From assembly GCA_902619925.1 (NCBI GenBank), contig CACNFY010000009.1, forward strand, positions 1-45,239: 45,239 nt of DNA. Reading direction: 5' to 3'. Below the pieces are notes generated by a model, which ran no database searches, was not told the origin of the DNA, and saw nothing but the letters and a program-made list of their open reading frames with translations. Position numbers and translations under genes: made by a program. Shown piece by piece: positions 8,749 through 17,894 of this stretch (position 1 is its first letter; the number at the start of each line of letters is the position of its first letter). Source of the DNA: an uncultured Pelagibacteraceae bacterium. Lineage in GTDB: Bacteria > Pseudomonadota > Alphaproteobacteria > Pelagibacterales > Pelagibacteraceae.

Positions 8749-9681
8749 ATGAAATTATTAACTGGTAACAGTAATAAAACACTGAGCCTAAAAATATCAA
8801 AGTTCTTAAAAAATAAACTGGTAAACTCTAGTATTAAAAAGTTTAGCGATGGTGAAATTTATATAGAAATTCATGAGAACATTAGAGGAAACAGTATTTT
8901 TATAATTCAATCTATTTCTTCTCCCGCAAATGATAATTTAATGGAGTTATTGCTTTGTATTGACGCTTTAAAAAGATCGTCTGCAAAAAATATAACAGCT
9001 GTAATTCCCTATTTTGGATACGCTAGACAGGATAGAAAAGTAGTTCCAAGAACCTCTATATCAGCAAAGATGGTCTCAAACTTAATAACAAAGGCTGGTG
9101 CTGATAGGGTTGTGACTCTCGACTTGCATTCAGGGCAAATACAAGGTTTCTTTGATATTCCAGTAGATAACTTGTTTGCAACCCCAATATTTGCAAGACA
9201 TATTAAAAAAAAAATTAAATCAAATAACCTTATATGTGTTGCTCCAGATGTAGGCGGTACAGCTAGAGCAAGGGCACTAGGAAAAATGTTAAATGTAGGA
9301 CTTGCAATTGTAGACAAAAGAAGACCAGCGCCTGGAAAATCACAAGTTATGAACGTTATAGGTGATGTAAATAATAAAACATGTATTATTGTTGATGATA
9401 TAATTGATTCAGGAGGAACTATAGTAAATGCAGCCAAAATTTTAAAAGAAAAAGGTGCTAAAGATGTTCACGTATATGTTTCCCATGGTGTTTTAAGCGG
9501 CAGCGCAGTTGATAAAATAAAAAATTCAAAAATTAAAAATTTAGTCATAACTGATACAATAGATAATTCCAAAAAAGTTCAAAAAGCCAAGAATATCGAG
9601 ATATTATCTATATCTAATCTTGTTGGTGAAGCAATTAAAAGAATATCAAATTCAACCTCGGTATCAGACTTATTTAATTAA
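8749..9681 (+). CDS. prs: Ribose-phosphate pyrophosphokinase (PRPP synthetase)
   Basis: The enzyme makes PRPP from ribose 5-phosphate and ATP, feeding purine, pyrimidine, NAD, His and Trp synthesis. Signatures visible are GNSN at the N-terminus, FGYARQDRK (flexible/ATP loop), the metal-binding DLHSGQIQGFFDIPVDN, and the PRPP-binding loop CIIVDDIIDSGGT. I chose the ATG at 8749 (MKLLTGNSN), which gives the family's usual 310 aa. An in-frame ATG at 8737 would add four residues and lies 2 nt after the pgeF stop, so it cannot be excluded. Confidence 0.96.
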   Translation: MKLLTGNSNKTLSLKISKFLKNKLVNSSIKKFSDGEIYIEIHENIRGNSIFIIQSISSPANDNLMELLLCIDALKRSSAKNITAVIPYFGYARQDRKVVPRTSISAKMVSNLITKAGADRVVTLDLHSGQIQGFFDIPVDNLFATPIFARHIKKKIKSNNLICVAPDVGGTARARALGKMLNVGLAIVDKRRPAPGKSQVMNVIGDVNNKTCIIVDDIIDSGGTIVNAAKILKEKGAKDVHVYVSHGVLSGSAVDKIKNSKIKNLVITDTIDNSKKVQKAKNIEILSISNLVGEAIKRISNSTSVSDLFN

Positions 9682-9684
9682 CTC

Positions 9685-9712
9685 TTGTAAATTTTCATAC
9701 ATAAGCTATAAG
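9685..9712 (+). promoter_or_regulatory. Possible promoter for rplY-pth-ychF
   Basis: In the 41-nt gap after prs, TTGTAA at 9685-9690 (4 of 6) is followed by a 16-nt spacer and TATAAG at 9707-9712 (5 of 6). The predicted start lies within a few nt of the ATG at 9723, so the transcript would be nearly leaderless; no Shine-Dalgarno precedes this ATG. AT-richness makes chance matches likely. Confidence 0.35.
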
Positions 9713-9722
9713 GCCACTTCTT

Positions 9723-10457
9723 ATGAACTCTTTAGATGCAACTTTAAGAAAAACAAAAACTAAGGGTCAATTATCTGCCTTAAGAAGTCAAGGTAATGTT
9801 CCAGCAATATTGTATGGTGGTAAAGAAGAAAATCAAAAAATTACTTTATCAAAAAAACAGGTCAAGGCATTAATTGAGAAAGAAAACTTTTCATCTGACA
9901 TTATAATTTTAAAAGTAGAGGGAAAAGAGTTTAATGTATTAGCACGTGAAATCACTTATGATACTATAAGTGATGAACCTATACATATAGATTTTTTAAG
10001 AATTATTGCAGGTTCAAAAATAAATTTAGAAATTCCAGTTAAATTTATAAATCAAGATAATAGTCCTGGATTAAAAAGAGGTGGTGTGCTTAACATTGTT
10101 AGAAGAAAAGTAGAATTAAATTGTCCAACCGAAAATATACCAAAGGAAATTATAGTTGATTTAAATAATTTGGATATAGGAGCGAGTATTAAAATTTCTT
10201 TCATAAAACTACCTGAAAATGTTAAACCTGTAATTACAGATAGAGATTTTGTTATTGCAACCGTAGCTGCCCCTACAGTTGTTAAAGAGCCAGAAAAACC
10301 AGCAGAGACAACTGAAGAAGGTGATAATACGGAGGCGGCAACAGCAGAAGGCTCATCTGAGGCTGGAGATGATAAGTCAAAAGCTGGTCCAGACAGTGAT
10401 AAAACAAAAGATGGTGAAAAAAAAGAAGATACGAAAACCCCACAAGAAAAAAAGTAA
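9723..10457 (+). CDS. rplY: Large ribosomal subunit protein bL25 (L25/CTC form)
   Basis: The 5S rRNA-binding protein bL25 in its long CTC-type form of 244 aa. The N-terminal L25 domain (about 1-90) starts LDATLRKTKTKGQLSALRSQGNVP and includes PAILYGG. The second beta domain (about 95-182) has PVKFINQDNSPGLKRGG and a typical VITDRDFVIATV end. From about residue 185 on, the protein is a low-complexity, charged tail rich in Glu, Lys, Asp, Thr and Ser that looks disordered. Such tails vary in Alphaproteobacteria. The rplY-pth-ychF order is a conserved alphaproteobacterial translation cluster. Confidence 0.95.
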   Translation: MNSLDATLRKTKTKGQLSALRSQGNVPAILYGGKEENQKITLSKKQVKALIEKENFSSDIIILKVEGKEFNVLAREITYDTISDEPIHIDFLRIIAGSKINLEIPVKFINQDNSPGLKRGGVLNIVRRKVELNCPTENIPKEIIVDLNNLDIGASIKISFIKLPENVKPVITDRDFVIATVAAPTVVKEPEKPAETTEEGDNTEAATAEGSSEAGDDKSKAGPDSDKTKDGEKKEDTKTPQEKK

Positions 10458-10478
10458 TTATATAAAGTTTTAGGAATC

Positions 10479-11039
10479 ATGCTATTATTTGTAGGTCTTG
10501 GAAATCCAACTCCAGATAGCCATAATAATAGACACAATATTGGATTTAAGATAATTGATGCCTTAAATAATAAATATAGTCTCTCAAAACAAAAACCAAA
10601 ATTTAAAGGGCTGTTAACAACTGGAAATATTGGAAATAAAAAAGTTTATGCAATTAAACCATTAACTTTCATGAATAATTCAGGCATTTGTATAAGAGAA
10701 TTAATTGAGTATTTTAAAATAGATGCTCAGGATGTAATTGTATTTCATGATGACCTAGACGTAGATTTAGGTAAAATTAAAACTAAATTTGGAGGATCTA
10801 GTGCGGGTCATAACGGAATTGCATCAATAGATAAATTTATTGGTAAAGATTACTCACGGGTTAGAATTGGAATAGGTAGACCTGACCCAAAAATTTCAAT
10901 ATCGGATTTTGTTTTAATGAACTTTAACGAAGATGAGATTGAAAAAATGAACTTAATAACCCAGAATATTGTAGATTCAATTTCTATGTTATTAGACAAA
11001 AAACTAGAATTATTTTCAAGTACAGTAAATAATAAGTAA
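10479..11039 (+). CDS. pth: Peptidyl-tRNA hydrolase
   Basis: Pth recycles tRNA by hydrolysing the ester bond of prematurely released peptidyl-tRNA. The 186-aa protein carries Asn9 (GLGNP), the catalytic His19 (RHNIGF), PLTFMNNSG, the aspartate motif VFHDDLD, and the GSSAGHNGIASI loop. It lies 21 nt after rplY. Its stop codon TAATG overlaps the ychF ATG by one base, so translation of the two is probably coupled. Confidence 0.96.
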   Translation: MLLFVGLGNPTPDSHNNRHNIGFKIIDALNNKYSLSKQKPKFKGLLTTGNIGNKKVYAIKPLTFMNNSGICIRELIEYFKIDAQDVIVFHDDLDVDLGKIKTKFGGSSAGHNGIASIDKFIGKDYSRVRIGIGRPDPKISISDFVLMNFNEDEIEKMNLITQNIVDSISMLLDKKLELFSSTVNNK

Positions 11040-12112
11040 TGAGTTTCAAATGTGGTATTGTGGGTTTGCCTAACGTTGGTAAATCAACGCTGTTCAATGC
11101 GTTGACAAATTCTAGTAAAGCACAGGCAGAAAATTTTCCATTTTGTACAATCGAACCAAATATTGGAATTGTACCAGTTCCAGACGAAAGATTAGATATT
11201 CTCGCTAAAATTTCAAAATCAAAAAAAAAAATTTATACTACAATTTCATTTATAGATATAGCCGGATTAGTAAAGGGAGCCTCAAAAGGCGAAGGATTGG
11301 GTAATAAATTTCTCTCACATATAAGAGAGGTAGATGCAATAGTTCATTTAGTTAGATGTTTTGAATCTGAAAAAATTCAAAATATTAACTTGAATATAGA
11401 TCCAATTAGAGATCTAGAGATAATTGAAACTGAAATGAAATTAGCAGACTTAGAGTCTATTCAAAAAAGATTGGACAAAAAAAATAGAAAAAACATTGAT
11501 GAAAAACAAATTAAAATTCTAGAATTAGCATCAGAGGTAATAAATAAAGGTGAAAACACTGATATAATTAATCATAATTTCGAAGAGAAAGATTTAAAGC
11601 TGTCTGGTTTATTATCAATAAAACCTAAGATATTTGTCTGCAATGTCGATGAAAATAGTATTGCTAAAGGTAATAAACATACAAGTGAGGTAATAAATCA
11701 TTATGGTGAAGATAATACAATTATAATTTCTGCTGAAATTGAAAATCAAATTAACCAATTAGATAAATCAGAAAAAATAAATTATATGAAACTTTTAAAT
11801 ATAAAGAATACAGGTTTGAAAAATTTAATTAAAAAAGGTTATAAAATTTTAAAGTTAGAGACTTTTTTTACATCAGGTCCAGAAGAAAGCAGAGCTTGGA
11901 CAATAAAAAAAAACTGCTCAGCACCATCTGCAGCAGGAGAAATTCACTCTGACTTTGAAAAAGGTTTTATTAAAGCAGAAACAGTATCATACTTGGATTT
12001 TGTTGATTGTAATGGTTGGTTAGAGTCAAAAAATAAAGGCAAAATGAGACTTGAGGGAAAAGATTACATCGTTAGAGATGGAGATATATTAAATTTTCGT
12101 TTCAATACGTGA
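11039..12112 (+). CDS. ychF: Redox-regulated ATPase/GTPase YchF (OLA1 family)
   Basis: A 357-aa P-loop NTPase of the Obg/OLA1 group, which binds ribosomes and hydrolyses ATP in preference to GTP. G1 is GLPNVGKST (8-16), with [11 protein letters not shown] after it and G3 in [19 protein letters not shown] central coiled-coil insertion follows, and the C-terminal TGS-like domain ends [18 protein letters not shown]. The G4 position reads NVDE, a departure from the GTP-specific NKxD that is normal for YchF. The 3' end overlaps petC on the opposite strand by 24 nt. Confidence 0.96.
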   Translation: MSFKCGIVGLPNVGKSTLFNALTNSSKAQAENFPFCTIEPNIGIVPVPDERLDILAKISKSKKKIYTTISFIDIAGLVKGASKGEGLGNKFLSHIREVDAIVHLVRCFESEKIQNINLNIDPIRDLEIIETEMKLADLESIQKRLDKKNRKNIDEKQIKILELASEVINKGENTDIINHNFEEKDLKLSGLLSIKPKIFVCNVDENSIAKGNKHTSEVINHYGEDNTIIISAEIENQINQLDKSEKINYMKLLNIKNTGLKNLIKKGYKILKLETFFTSGPEESRAWTIKKNCSAPSAAGEIHSDFEKGFIKAETVSYLDFVDCNGWLESKNKGKMRLEGKDYIVRDGDILNFRFNT

Positions 12113-12871
12113 CCATATTTTCTTCATACTAAAATATACCAGTATAGTTAGAATGATCAGATAAGATATCGCTCTAAATCCAAACTTATGCCTCTCCTCA
12201 AGTTTTGGCTCTGCTGACCATGCAAGAAATGTTGTGACATCTTTGGCCATCTGTTCTGGCGTAGCCGGTGTTCCATCAATATAGGTAACAAGATCTTCAT
12301 ATAATTGCGGGGGCATTTTGATTTTATTTCCGTACATATATTTATTGTAGTAAACGCCATCATCTAATTTCATTCCAACTGGTGGATCCTCATAACCTAA
12401 AATTACTGAGTAGATATAATCTGCTCCTCCAGCTCTTGCTTTAACAAGAACCGACATATCTGGTGGATATGCTCCACCATTTGAAACTTTTGCTTCCTGT
12501 TCGTTTGCATAAGGCATTACAAATTTATCAGATAACTTTGCTGGTCTTGTAAACATTTCTCCATCACTATTTGGCCCATCTATAACTTCGAAATTAGATG
12601 CAATAGCTTTGGCTTGATCTAATGAAAATTCTGGCCCGCCCTTCTCTGCTAAGTTTCTATAAGACAAATATTTCATTGAATGACAAGATGCACAAACTTC
12701 AGTGTAAACTTGATATCCCCTTTGAAGAGATGCTCTGTCGAATTTTCCAAAGAAACTTTTAAATGACCAATCTGTTTTCATTAATGGTGGGTTTTCACCT
12801 GCTGCGATTGCAAAGCTTGAGCTAAATAAAACAGTTATTAAAAAAGTAATTAGTTTTATAAATTTTTTCAC
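12089..12871 (-). CDS. petC: Cytochrome c1 of the bc1 complex
   Basis: The c-type heme subunit that passes electrons from the Rieske protein to a soluble cytochrome c. A cleavable signal peptide covers about residues 1-24 (ending FAIAAG). The heme-binding CxxCH is C60-A-S-C63-H64, and the axial methionine is in IKMPPQL. A C-terminal membrane anchor lies near 232-250. Its length of 260 aa fits alphaproteobacterial cytochrome c1. It is the last gene of petABC, 3 nt after petB, and converges on ychF. Confidence 0.97.
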   Translation of the reverse strand: MKKFIKLITFLITVLFSSSFAIAAGENPPLMKTDWSFKSFFGKFDRASLQRGYQVYTEVCASCHSMKYLSYRNLAEKGGPEFSLDQAKAIASNFEVIDGPNSDGEMFTRPAKLSDKFVMPYANEQEAKVSNGGAYPPDMSVLVKARAGGADYIYSVILGYEDPPVGMKLDDGVYYNKYMYGNKIKMPPQLYEDLVTYIDGTPATPEQMAKDVTTFLAWSAEPKLEERHKFGFRAISYLIILTILVYFSMKKIWSRIETKI

Positions 12872-12874
12872 AAT

Positions 12875-14143
12875 TTAGCCTAGGCTTTTAAGTTTGTAAT
12901 CATCCTTTGCCATAGCTGGGTTAGACATTCCACCTAAAACGGGTTCAGTGATACTTAATGGAACTTCTAGTGTTTTTTCTTTTCTACTTAATACAGGCAA
13001 TATAATTAAAAAATGTATAAAATAGTATGCAGTTGCGACTCTTGCAATTAATAAGTAAATACCTTCTGCTGGCATCGCTCCCATATATCCAAGTATTAAA
13101 ACGTCGGCAACCAAGAACCAGTAAAACTGTTTATAAATTGGTCTGAACAAAGCAGATCTAACTTTTGAAGTATCTAACCAAGGCAATATTACCAATACAA
13201 AAATTGCTGCGAACATTGCAATTACTCCCAGAAGCTTATCAGGTACTGACCTTAATATTGCATAGAAAGGTAGTAAATACCATTCTGGAACAATGTGAGC
13301 AGGAGTTACCAAAGGATTAGCTTCGATATAATTGTCTGAATGACCTAAAATGTTTGGTGAGAAAAAAACAAAAAATGCAAAAACAATTAAGAAGATTAAT
13401 AATGCAAAAAGATCCTTTATAACAATATATGGATGAAAAGGCACTGTATCATTTGATGGTTTTTTTATATCAATACCTATGGGATTGTTGTTTCCTGGAA
13501 CATGTAATGCCCAAATGTGTAAAATTACCAATCCTAAAATTAGAAAAGGGAATAAATAATGTAAGCTAAAAAATCTTGTTAGTGTAGGATTGTCAACTGA
13601 ATAACCTCCCCACAACCAATGTGTTATACTTTCACCAATTAATGGAATTGCGCTAAATAAATTTGTTATAACTGTTGCTCCCCAAAAACTCATTTGTCCC
13701 CAAGGTAAAACATAACCTAAAAATGCTGTTGCCATCATAAGAAAATAAATTAACATTCCAATAATCCATATTATTTCTCGTGGTGATTTATATGATCCAT
13801 AATATAGAGCTCTGAAAATATGAATATAAACTGCTAAAAAAAACATCGATGCACCATTGGCATGAACATATCTAATTAGCCAACCATAATTAACGTTTCT
13901 CATAATATGCTCAACACTTTCAAATGCTAAATCCGCATGAGCTATATAGTGCATAGCCAATACTAAACCTGTTACAATTTGTGTAATTAAACAAAATGTT
14001 AATATTCCACCAAATGTCCACCAATAATTTAAGTTCTTTGGTGTTGGATAGTCAGTTAGATGATTTGCCAGAGTTAATAAAGGAAGTCTATCATTAAACC
14101 ATTTTCCAAATTTTGAACTTGGCGTATATTCGTGTGAACTCAT
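12875..14143 (-). CDS. petB: Cytochrome b of the bc1 complex
   Basis: The eight-helix, two-heme core of ubiquinol:cytochrome c reductase, 422 aa. Two histidine pairs that ligate hemes bL and bH are visible ([19 protein letters not shown].. YIHIFRALY in helix B, and [21 protein letters not shown] in helix D). The quinol-oxidation motif PEWY is present in [16 protein letters not shown]. The protein ends at full length with the alphaproteobacterial C-terminal helix. It lies between petA and petC with gaps of 2-3 nt, so the three subunits are co-translated from one message. Confidence 0.98.
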   Translation of the reverse strand: MSSHEYTPSSKFGKWFNDRLPLLTLANHLTDYPTPKNLNYWWTFGGILTFCLITQIVTGLVLAMHYIAHADLAFESVEHIMRNVNYGWLIRYVHANGASMFFLAVYIHIFRALYYGSYKSPREIIWIIGMLIYFLMMATAFLGYVLPWGQMSFWGATVITNLFSAIPLIGESITHWLWGGYSVDNPTLTRFFSLHYLFPFLILGLVILHIWALHVPGNNNPIGIDIKKPSNDTVPFHPYIVIKDLFALLIFLIVFAFFVFFSPNILGHSDNYIEANPLVTPAHIVPEWYLLPFYAILRSVPDKLLGVIAMFAAIFVLVILPWLDTSKVRSALFRPIYKQFYWFLVADVLILGYMGAMPAEGIYLLIARVATAYYFIHFLIILPVLSRKEKTLEVPLSITEPVLGGMSNPAMAKDDYKLKSLG

Positions 14144-14145
14144 TT

Positions 14146-14667
14146 TTATCCTATCTTAATTGTGTTATTATCAACAAAAGTATATTCTGGGATTTCTAAA
14201 TTAGTAGGAGCTGGACCACTTCTAATTCTACCTGAAGTATCGTAATGAGATCCATGACATGGACAAAACCATCCTCCCTCGAAATCTCCTTTGTTTGTTA
14301 AAGGAACACATCCTAAATGAGTGCAAATTCCCAATGTAACTAACCATTCAGGTTTTTTAGCACGATCTTCATCTTTCTCTGGATGTTTAAGCTCTTTTAA
14401 ATTTACTTTTCTTGCTTCATCAATTTCTTCTTTTGTTCTATGCTTAATAAAAACTGGTTTTCCTCTCCATAGAACTGTAATTGATTGTCCAGGTTGAACA
14501 TTGCTAATATCTACTTCAGTACTCGCTAAAGCTTTTACCGATGCGTCAGGATTCATTTGATCCACAAGAGGCCAAACCACTGCCCCAACACCAACGGCCC
14601 CAGCTGCTGTAGTAGCGGTTAAAATAAAGTCTCTTCTATTAGGTTTTTTTTTATCTGAATCTGACAT
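14146..14667 (-). CDS. petA: Ubiquinol-cytochrome c reductase Rieske iron-sulfur subunit
   Basis: The [2Fe-2S] subunit of the bc1 complex, 173 aa. The N-terminus carries a twin-arginine type signal-anchor ([17 protein letters not shown]) followed by the membrane helix. The two cluster-binding loops are CTHLGC and CPCHGSHYD, with two cysteines and two histidines as ligands. It is the first gene of petABC on the minus strand; the 57-nt gap to the divergent trmL must hold the operon promoter, but I see no strong -35/-10 pair there. Confidence 0.97.
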   Translation of the reverse strand: MSDSDKKKPNRRDFILTATTAAGAVGVGAVVWPLVDQMNPDASVKALASTEVDISNVQPGQSITVLWRGKPVFIKHRTKEEIDEARKVNLKELKHPEKDEDRAKKPEWLVTLGICTHLGCVPLTNKGDFEGGWFCPCHGSHYDTSGRIRSGPAPTNLEIPEYTFVDNNTIKIG

Positions 14668-14724
14668 TTGTAAATTAAATACTTCTTATATAGAGTTTAT
14701 ATATGAGAAAAGAGATTATTTTCC

Positions 14725-15213
14725 ATGGTAAGAATGACACATAAAGCATTTAAAAATAGTCCAATTATTGCATTATATCAACCTGATATACCTCAAAATA
14801 CTGCTTCTATAGCTAGAACTTGCGCATGTTTAGGGGCAGACCTTGAAATTATAGAGCCGTGTGGTTTTTTTTTATCAGATAAAAGATTTAAACGAGTCGT
14901 TATGGACTATATGGAAATATCTAAGATAAAATTCTATAAAAGCGACGAAGAATTTTTTAAAGCTAAAATTGGAAAAAGAGTTATTTTGATGACAACAAAA
15001 GGAAAAAAAATATATAGTAAATTTAGTTTTAATTTTGGAGATACTCTGCTTTTTGGAAGAGAAAGCTCAGGTGTGCCATCAACTATTCACAAAAAAATAA
15101 AAGAAAAACTTAGAATACCAATGATAAAGACTAAAAGATCCTTAAACCTTTCAACTTCAGTTTCTATAATATTATCTGAACATTTAAGACAAACAGGATA
15201 TTTAAATGGATGA
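14725..15213 (+). CDS. trmL: tRNA (cytidine(34)-2'-O)-methyltransferase, TrmL family
   Basis: A SPOUT-class methyltransferase of 162 aa that 2'-O-methylates the wobble position of certain tRNA-Leu species. Motifs are ALYQPDIPQNTASIARTCA near the N-terminus, GDTLLFGRESSGVP (SAM-binding knot) and LNLSTSVSIILSEHLRQTG at the end. Two ATGs, 14725 and 14734, are possible starts. It overlaps hemF by 8 nt. In Alphaproteobacteria this gene commonly lies between petABC and hemF. Confidence 0.92.
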   Translation: MVRMTHKAFKNSPIIALYQPDIPQNTASIARTCACLGADLEIIEPCGFFLSDKRFKRVVMDYMEISKIKFYKSDEEFFKAKIGKRVILMTTKGKKIYSKFSFNFGDTLLFGRESSGVPSTIHKKIKEKLRIPMIKTKRSLNLSTSVSIILSEHLRQTGYLNG

Positions 15214-16033
15214 AGAATTAAAAAAAGCTTTAGCAAAAAATTGGTTTAAAATATTACAAGACACAATATGCAATGATATAGAGGAATTGGAAAATAAAAA
15301 AAATTTATTCAATTCAAAAACCTGGTTAAGAAACAAGAATAAAGATGAGGGAGGGGGAGAATTTAGGATTCTTGAGAACGGGAAAATATTTGAAAAAGTT
15401 GGTGTGAATTTTTCAGAAGTTTATGGAAAATTTTCTAAAGAATTTAGAAAAAAAATACCAGGGGCAAATAAAAATGGAAATTTTTGGGCGTCAGGTGTGT
15501 CTGTAGTGATGCATATGAGAAATCCACATATTCCAGCAATGCACTTTAATACAAGATATATATTTACTTCACATGGATGGTTTGGTGGTGGCATGGATGT
15601 TACACCATGTATTAAAGATAATAAAACAAAAAATTGGTTTCATAAAGAACTTAGGAAAACATGTAATAAACATGATAAAAAATATTATCCTAAATTTAAA
15701 AAATGGTGTGATAGTTATTTTTATTTACCTCACAGAAAAGAGGCTAGAGGTATAGGAGGTATATTTTTTGATTACAAAAATAAAAATTTTTATAAGGACT
15801 TTGAGTTTGTACGTGATGTAGGTCTTAGTTTTAAAAGTATATTTAAAGAAATAATTAAAAAAAAAATTAAGAGAGGTTGGACAAAAAAAGAAAAAGAAAT
15901 ACAGTATATAAAAAGAGGAAGATATGTTGAATTTAACTTATTGTATGATCGTGGAACGAAATTTGGATTGAAAACCGGGGGTAACGTTGAAGGTATATTA
16001 ATGTCATTACCTCCAATTGCTAAATGGAAATAA
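15206..16033 (+). CDS. hemF: Oxygen-dependent coproporphyrinogen III oxidase
   Basis: The aerobic enzyme that converts coproporphyrinogen III to protoporphyrinogen IX in heme synthesis. The 275-aa protein has the family blocks GGGEFRILENGKIFEKVGVN, SVVMHMRNPHIPAMHFNTRY with the active-site histidine, and WFGGGMDVTP, then EARGIGGIFFDY and RGRYVEFNLLYDRGTKFGL. It supplies heme for the bc1 and aa3 complexes encoded nearby. It overlaps trmL and ends 1 nt before the greA ATG. Confidence 0.97.
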   Translation: MDEELKKALAKNWFKILQDTICNDIEELENKKNLFNSKTWLRNKNKDEGGGEFRILENGKIFEKVGVNFSEVYGKFSKEFRKKIPGANKNGNFWASGVSVVMHMRNPHIPAMHFNTRYIFTSHGWFGGGMDVTPCIKDNKTKNWFHKELRKTCNKHDKKYYPKFKKWCDSYFYLPHRKEARGIGGIFFDYKNKNFYKDFEFVRDVGLSFKSIFKEIIKKKIKRGWTKKEKEIQYIKRGRYVEFNLLYDRGTKFGLKTGGNVEGILMSLPPIAKWK

Positions 16034-16034
16034 G

Positions 16035-16511
16035 ATGGAAAAAGAACCTATTACAACAAAAGGTTTAGAAAAAATTAAATTAGAGTTAAGAAATTTAAAG
16101 GAAGAAAAAAGACCAAAAATTGTTGCTGCAATTTCTGAAGCAAGATCTCATGGTGATTTAAAAGAGAATGCAGAATATCATGCAGCTAAAGAGCAGCAAT
16201 CATACAACGAGGGTAGAATTCAAGAAATCGAAGATTTAATTGCAAGAGCAAATGTTATTGATGTAACAAAGATTAACAATGATGGAAAAGTAATATTTGG
16301 TTGCACTGTTTTATTACAAAATTTAGATACTAATGAAAAAATTGAGTATAAAATTGTAGGCAAAGACGAAGCTGATATAAATAAAAGACTAATTTTTTAT
16401 TTGTCTCCAATAGGAAAAGGATTAATAGGCAAAAATAAATCAGATTTAGTAGAAATCAAAACACCATCTGGACAAAAAAACTTTGAAATAATTGATGTAA
16501 AATATATTTAG
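16035..16511 (+). CDS. greA: Transcription elongation factor GreA
   Basis: GreA rescues backtracked RNA polymerase by stimulating transcript cleavage. The N-terminal coiled coil includes EARSHGDLKENAEYHAAKEQ with the acidic tip Asp-Leu-Lys-Glu-Asn-Ala-Glu; the C-terminal FKBP-like domain contains SPIGKGLIGK and ends EIKTPSGQKNFEIIDV. Starting at ATG 16035 gives 158 aa, exactly the family length. An upstream in-frame TTG at 16017 lies inside hemF and is unlikely. The stop is nested with the stop of the convergent CCA enzyme gene. Confidence 0.97.
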   Translation: MEKEPITTKGLEKIKLELRNLKEEKRPKIVAAISEARSHGDLKENAEYHAAKEQQSYNEGRIQEIEDLIARANVIDVTKINNDGKVIFGCTVLLQNLDTNEKIEYKIVGKDEADINKRLIFYLSPIGKGLIGKNKSDLVEIKTPSGQKNFEIIDVKYI

Positions 16512-17782
16512 TCTTGCACTACAGCTTCTATGTCTTTTTGTGTGATTTTAAAATCATTACTAAGCCAAATTTCCTCTAATTTCATTAATTTTTGACCTAA
16601 AATTTTCCCTTCTTTTAATCCGTAATTATCCATCAAATACTTTGCCTTAATTGGAAATAATGGTTTATGTAATTGTGATAAATTGTTTTTAAGTTTCAAA
16701 ATTTTATAAGGAATCTTTATTGACTTACAAATTTTGAAATCTATTAAATCTATCATAAATTGTTTATTAGTTTTATAAAATATCCTTTTTAAATTCATTT
16801 CGTTAAAAAAATTTTTAGTATGAATATTTTTGAAGTTATTTTTTAAAAATAAAATTCTCTCAACGTCAGTCTTTGAAATATTATATTTGAATAGAAAATA
16901 ATTCGCATTATCTGTTTCGTCTATAATTGCGAGCGATAAGATAAATATAAAGTCTTTTTGTTTTAATAATTCTATTATTTCATCATTTAAATTTTTAAAT
17001 ATATATAAATTTTTTATTTCTGGAAAAATAAGGGTTAAGATTTCAACACAGAATTTATCATTAAAAAGTTTATCGAAATTAAAAGTTAAAAATATTTTTT
17101 TTAATTCATCTAGTAGCCTTTCTTTTGATATATTTTTAATTCCAGCAATATTTTTTCTTATTATAGTTTTGGTTTTGTTATCATGTGCGTTTTTACTATA
17201 ACTTATAAAAAATCTTAAATATCTCAGTATTCTGAGATAATCCTCATTTATTCTTTTTTCTGTATCGCCAATAAATTTAATTATACCTAGATTTAAATCT
17301 TTTTTTCCTTCGAATGGATCAAATAGGTTTCCATCCAGATCTGAATATATACTATTAATAGTAAAATCCCTTCTGTCAGCATCTATTTTCCAATCATTCG
17401 AAAATTCCACCACAGCATGTCTTCCATCCGTAGAAACATCATTTCTAAGAGATGTTATCTCAAATTTTTTGTTATTTATTGAAGCAGTTATCGTCCCATG
17501 CTCAATACCAGTTTCATAAAAATTAATATTATTTTTTTCAAGTATTGACTTTACAATTTTGGGTTCTACATTTATAGCAAGATCAATGTCGTCAAATTTT
17601 TCATTATTCAAAATTTTCCTAACACAGCCACCAACAAAACGAATTTCAGTGCTTTCATCAAAATTTTCAAATGTTGCAAAAATTCTAATTACTTCCGGAA
17701 TTTTTCTTAAATCTGAAAATCCCTTATTAATAAAAGATTTTTTAGGTTTCTTTAAAAATATTTTTTGTATTATGTTTTGCAT
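16508..17782 (-). CDS. CCA tRNA nucleotidyltransferase / poly(A) polymerase family
   Basis: A class II nucleotidyltransferase of 424 aa that adds or repairs the 3'-CCA end of tRNAs. The catalytic head has VGGCVRKIL and the metal-binding FDDIDLAI, followed by ENNINFYETGIEHGTITA, the DGRHAVVEFSNDWKIDADRRDFTINSIY-type block and the neck (RINEDYLRILRYLRFF). The C-terminal half is diverged and helical, as is common. The family cannot be split from poly(A) polymerase by sequence alone, but alphaproteobacterial members of this layout are CCA enzymes. It starts just 3 nt after the encoded CCA end of tRNA-Gln, so the two probably share a transcript. Confidence 0.88.
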   Translation of the reverse strand: MQNIIQKIFLKKPKKSFINKGFSDLRKIPEVIRIFATFENFDESTEIRFVGGCVRKILNNEKFDDIDLAINVEPKIVKSILEKNNINFYETGIEHGTITASINNKKFEITSLRNDVSTDGRHAVVEFSNDWKIDADRRDFTINSIYSDLDGNLFDPFEGKKDLNLGIIKFIGDTEKRINEDYLRILRYLRFFISYSKNAHDNKTKTIIRKNIAGIKNISKERLLDELKKIFLTFNFDKLFNDKFCVEILTLIFPEIKNLYIFKNLNDEIIELLKQKDFIFILSLAIIDETDNANYFLFKYNISKTDVERILFLKNNFKNIHTKNFFNEMNLKRIFYKTNKQFMIDLIDFKICKSIKIPYKILKLKNNLSQLHKPLFPIKAKYLMDNYGLKEGKILGQKLMKLEEIWLSNDFKITQKDIEAVVQD

Positions 17783-17785
17783 ACT

Positions 17786-17860
17786 TGGCTGGGGCGCTAG
17801 GATTCGAACCTAGGAATGGCGGTACCAAAAACCGCTGCCTTACCACTTGGCTACGCCCCA
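17786..17860 (-). tRNA. tRNA-Gln (anticodon TTG), CCA encoded
   Basis: Read on the minus strand, the 75-nt gene folds as a cloverleaf. The acceptor stem is TGGGGCG/CGCCCCA with G73 and an encoded CCA. The D arm contains AGTGGTAAGGC. The anticodon stem GCGGT/ACCGC closes a 7-nt loop TTTTGGT whose positions 34-36 are TTG, decoding CAA (Gln). The T arm has the TTCGAAT loop closed by CTAGG/CCTAG. It is the only tRNA found in the window. Confidence 0.96.
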
Positions 17861-17894
17861 AAATAATTTTTCTATAACATACAAAAAAAAAAAT

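Noticed and set aside
9009..9437. 142-aa minus-strand open frame across prs
   Set aside because: It lies entirely within the well-conserved prs gene, has no recognisable domain and no ribosome binding site; it is the antisense shadow of an AT-rich coding sequence.
10052..10537. 161-aa minus-strand open frame across rplY and the pth start
   Set aside because: Its serine/valine-rich product mirrors the Glu/Lys/Ala codons of the bL25 tail on the other strand; no family resemblance.
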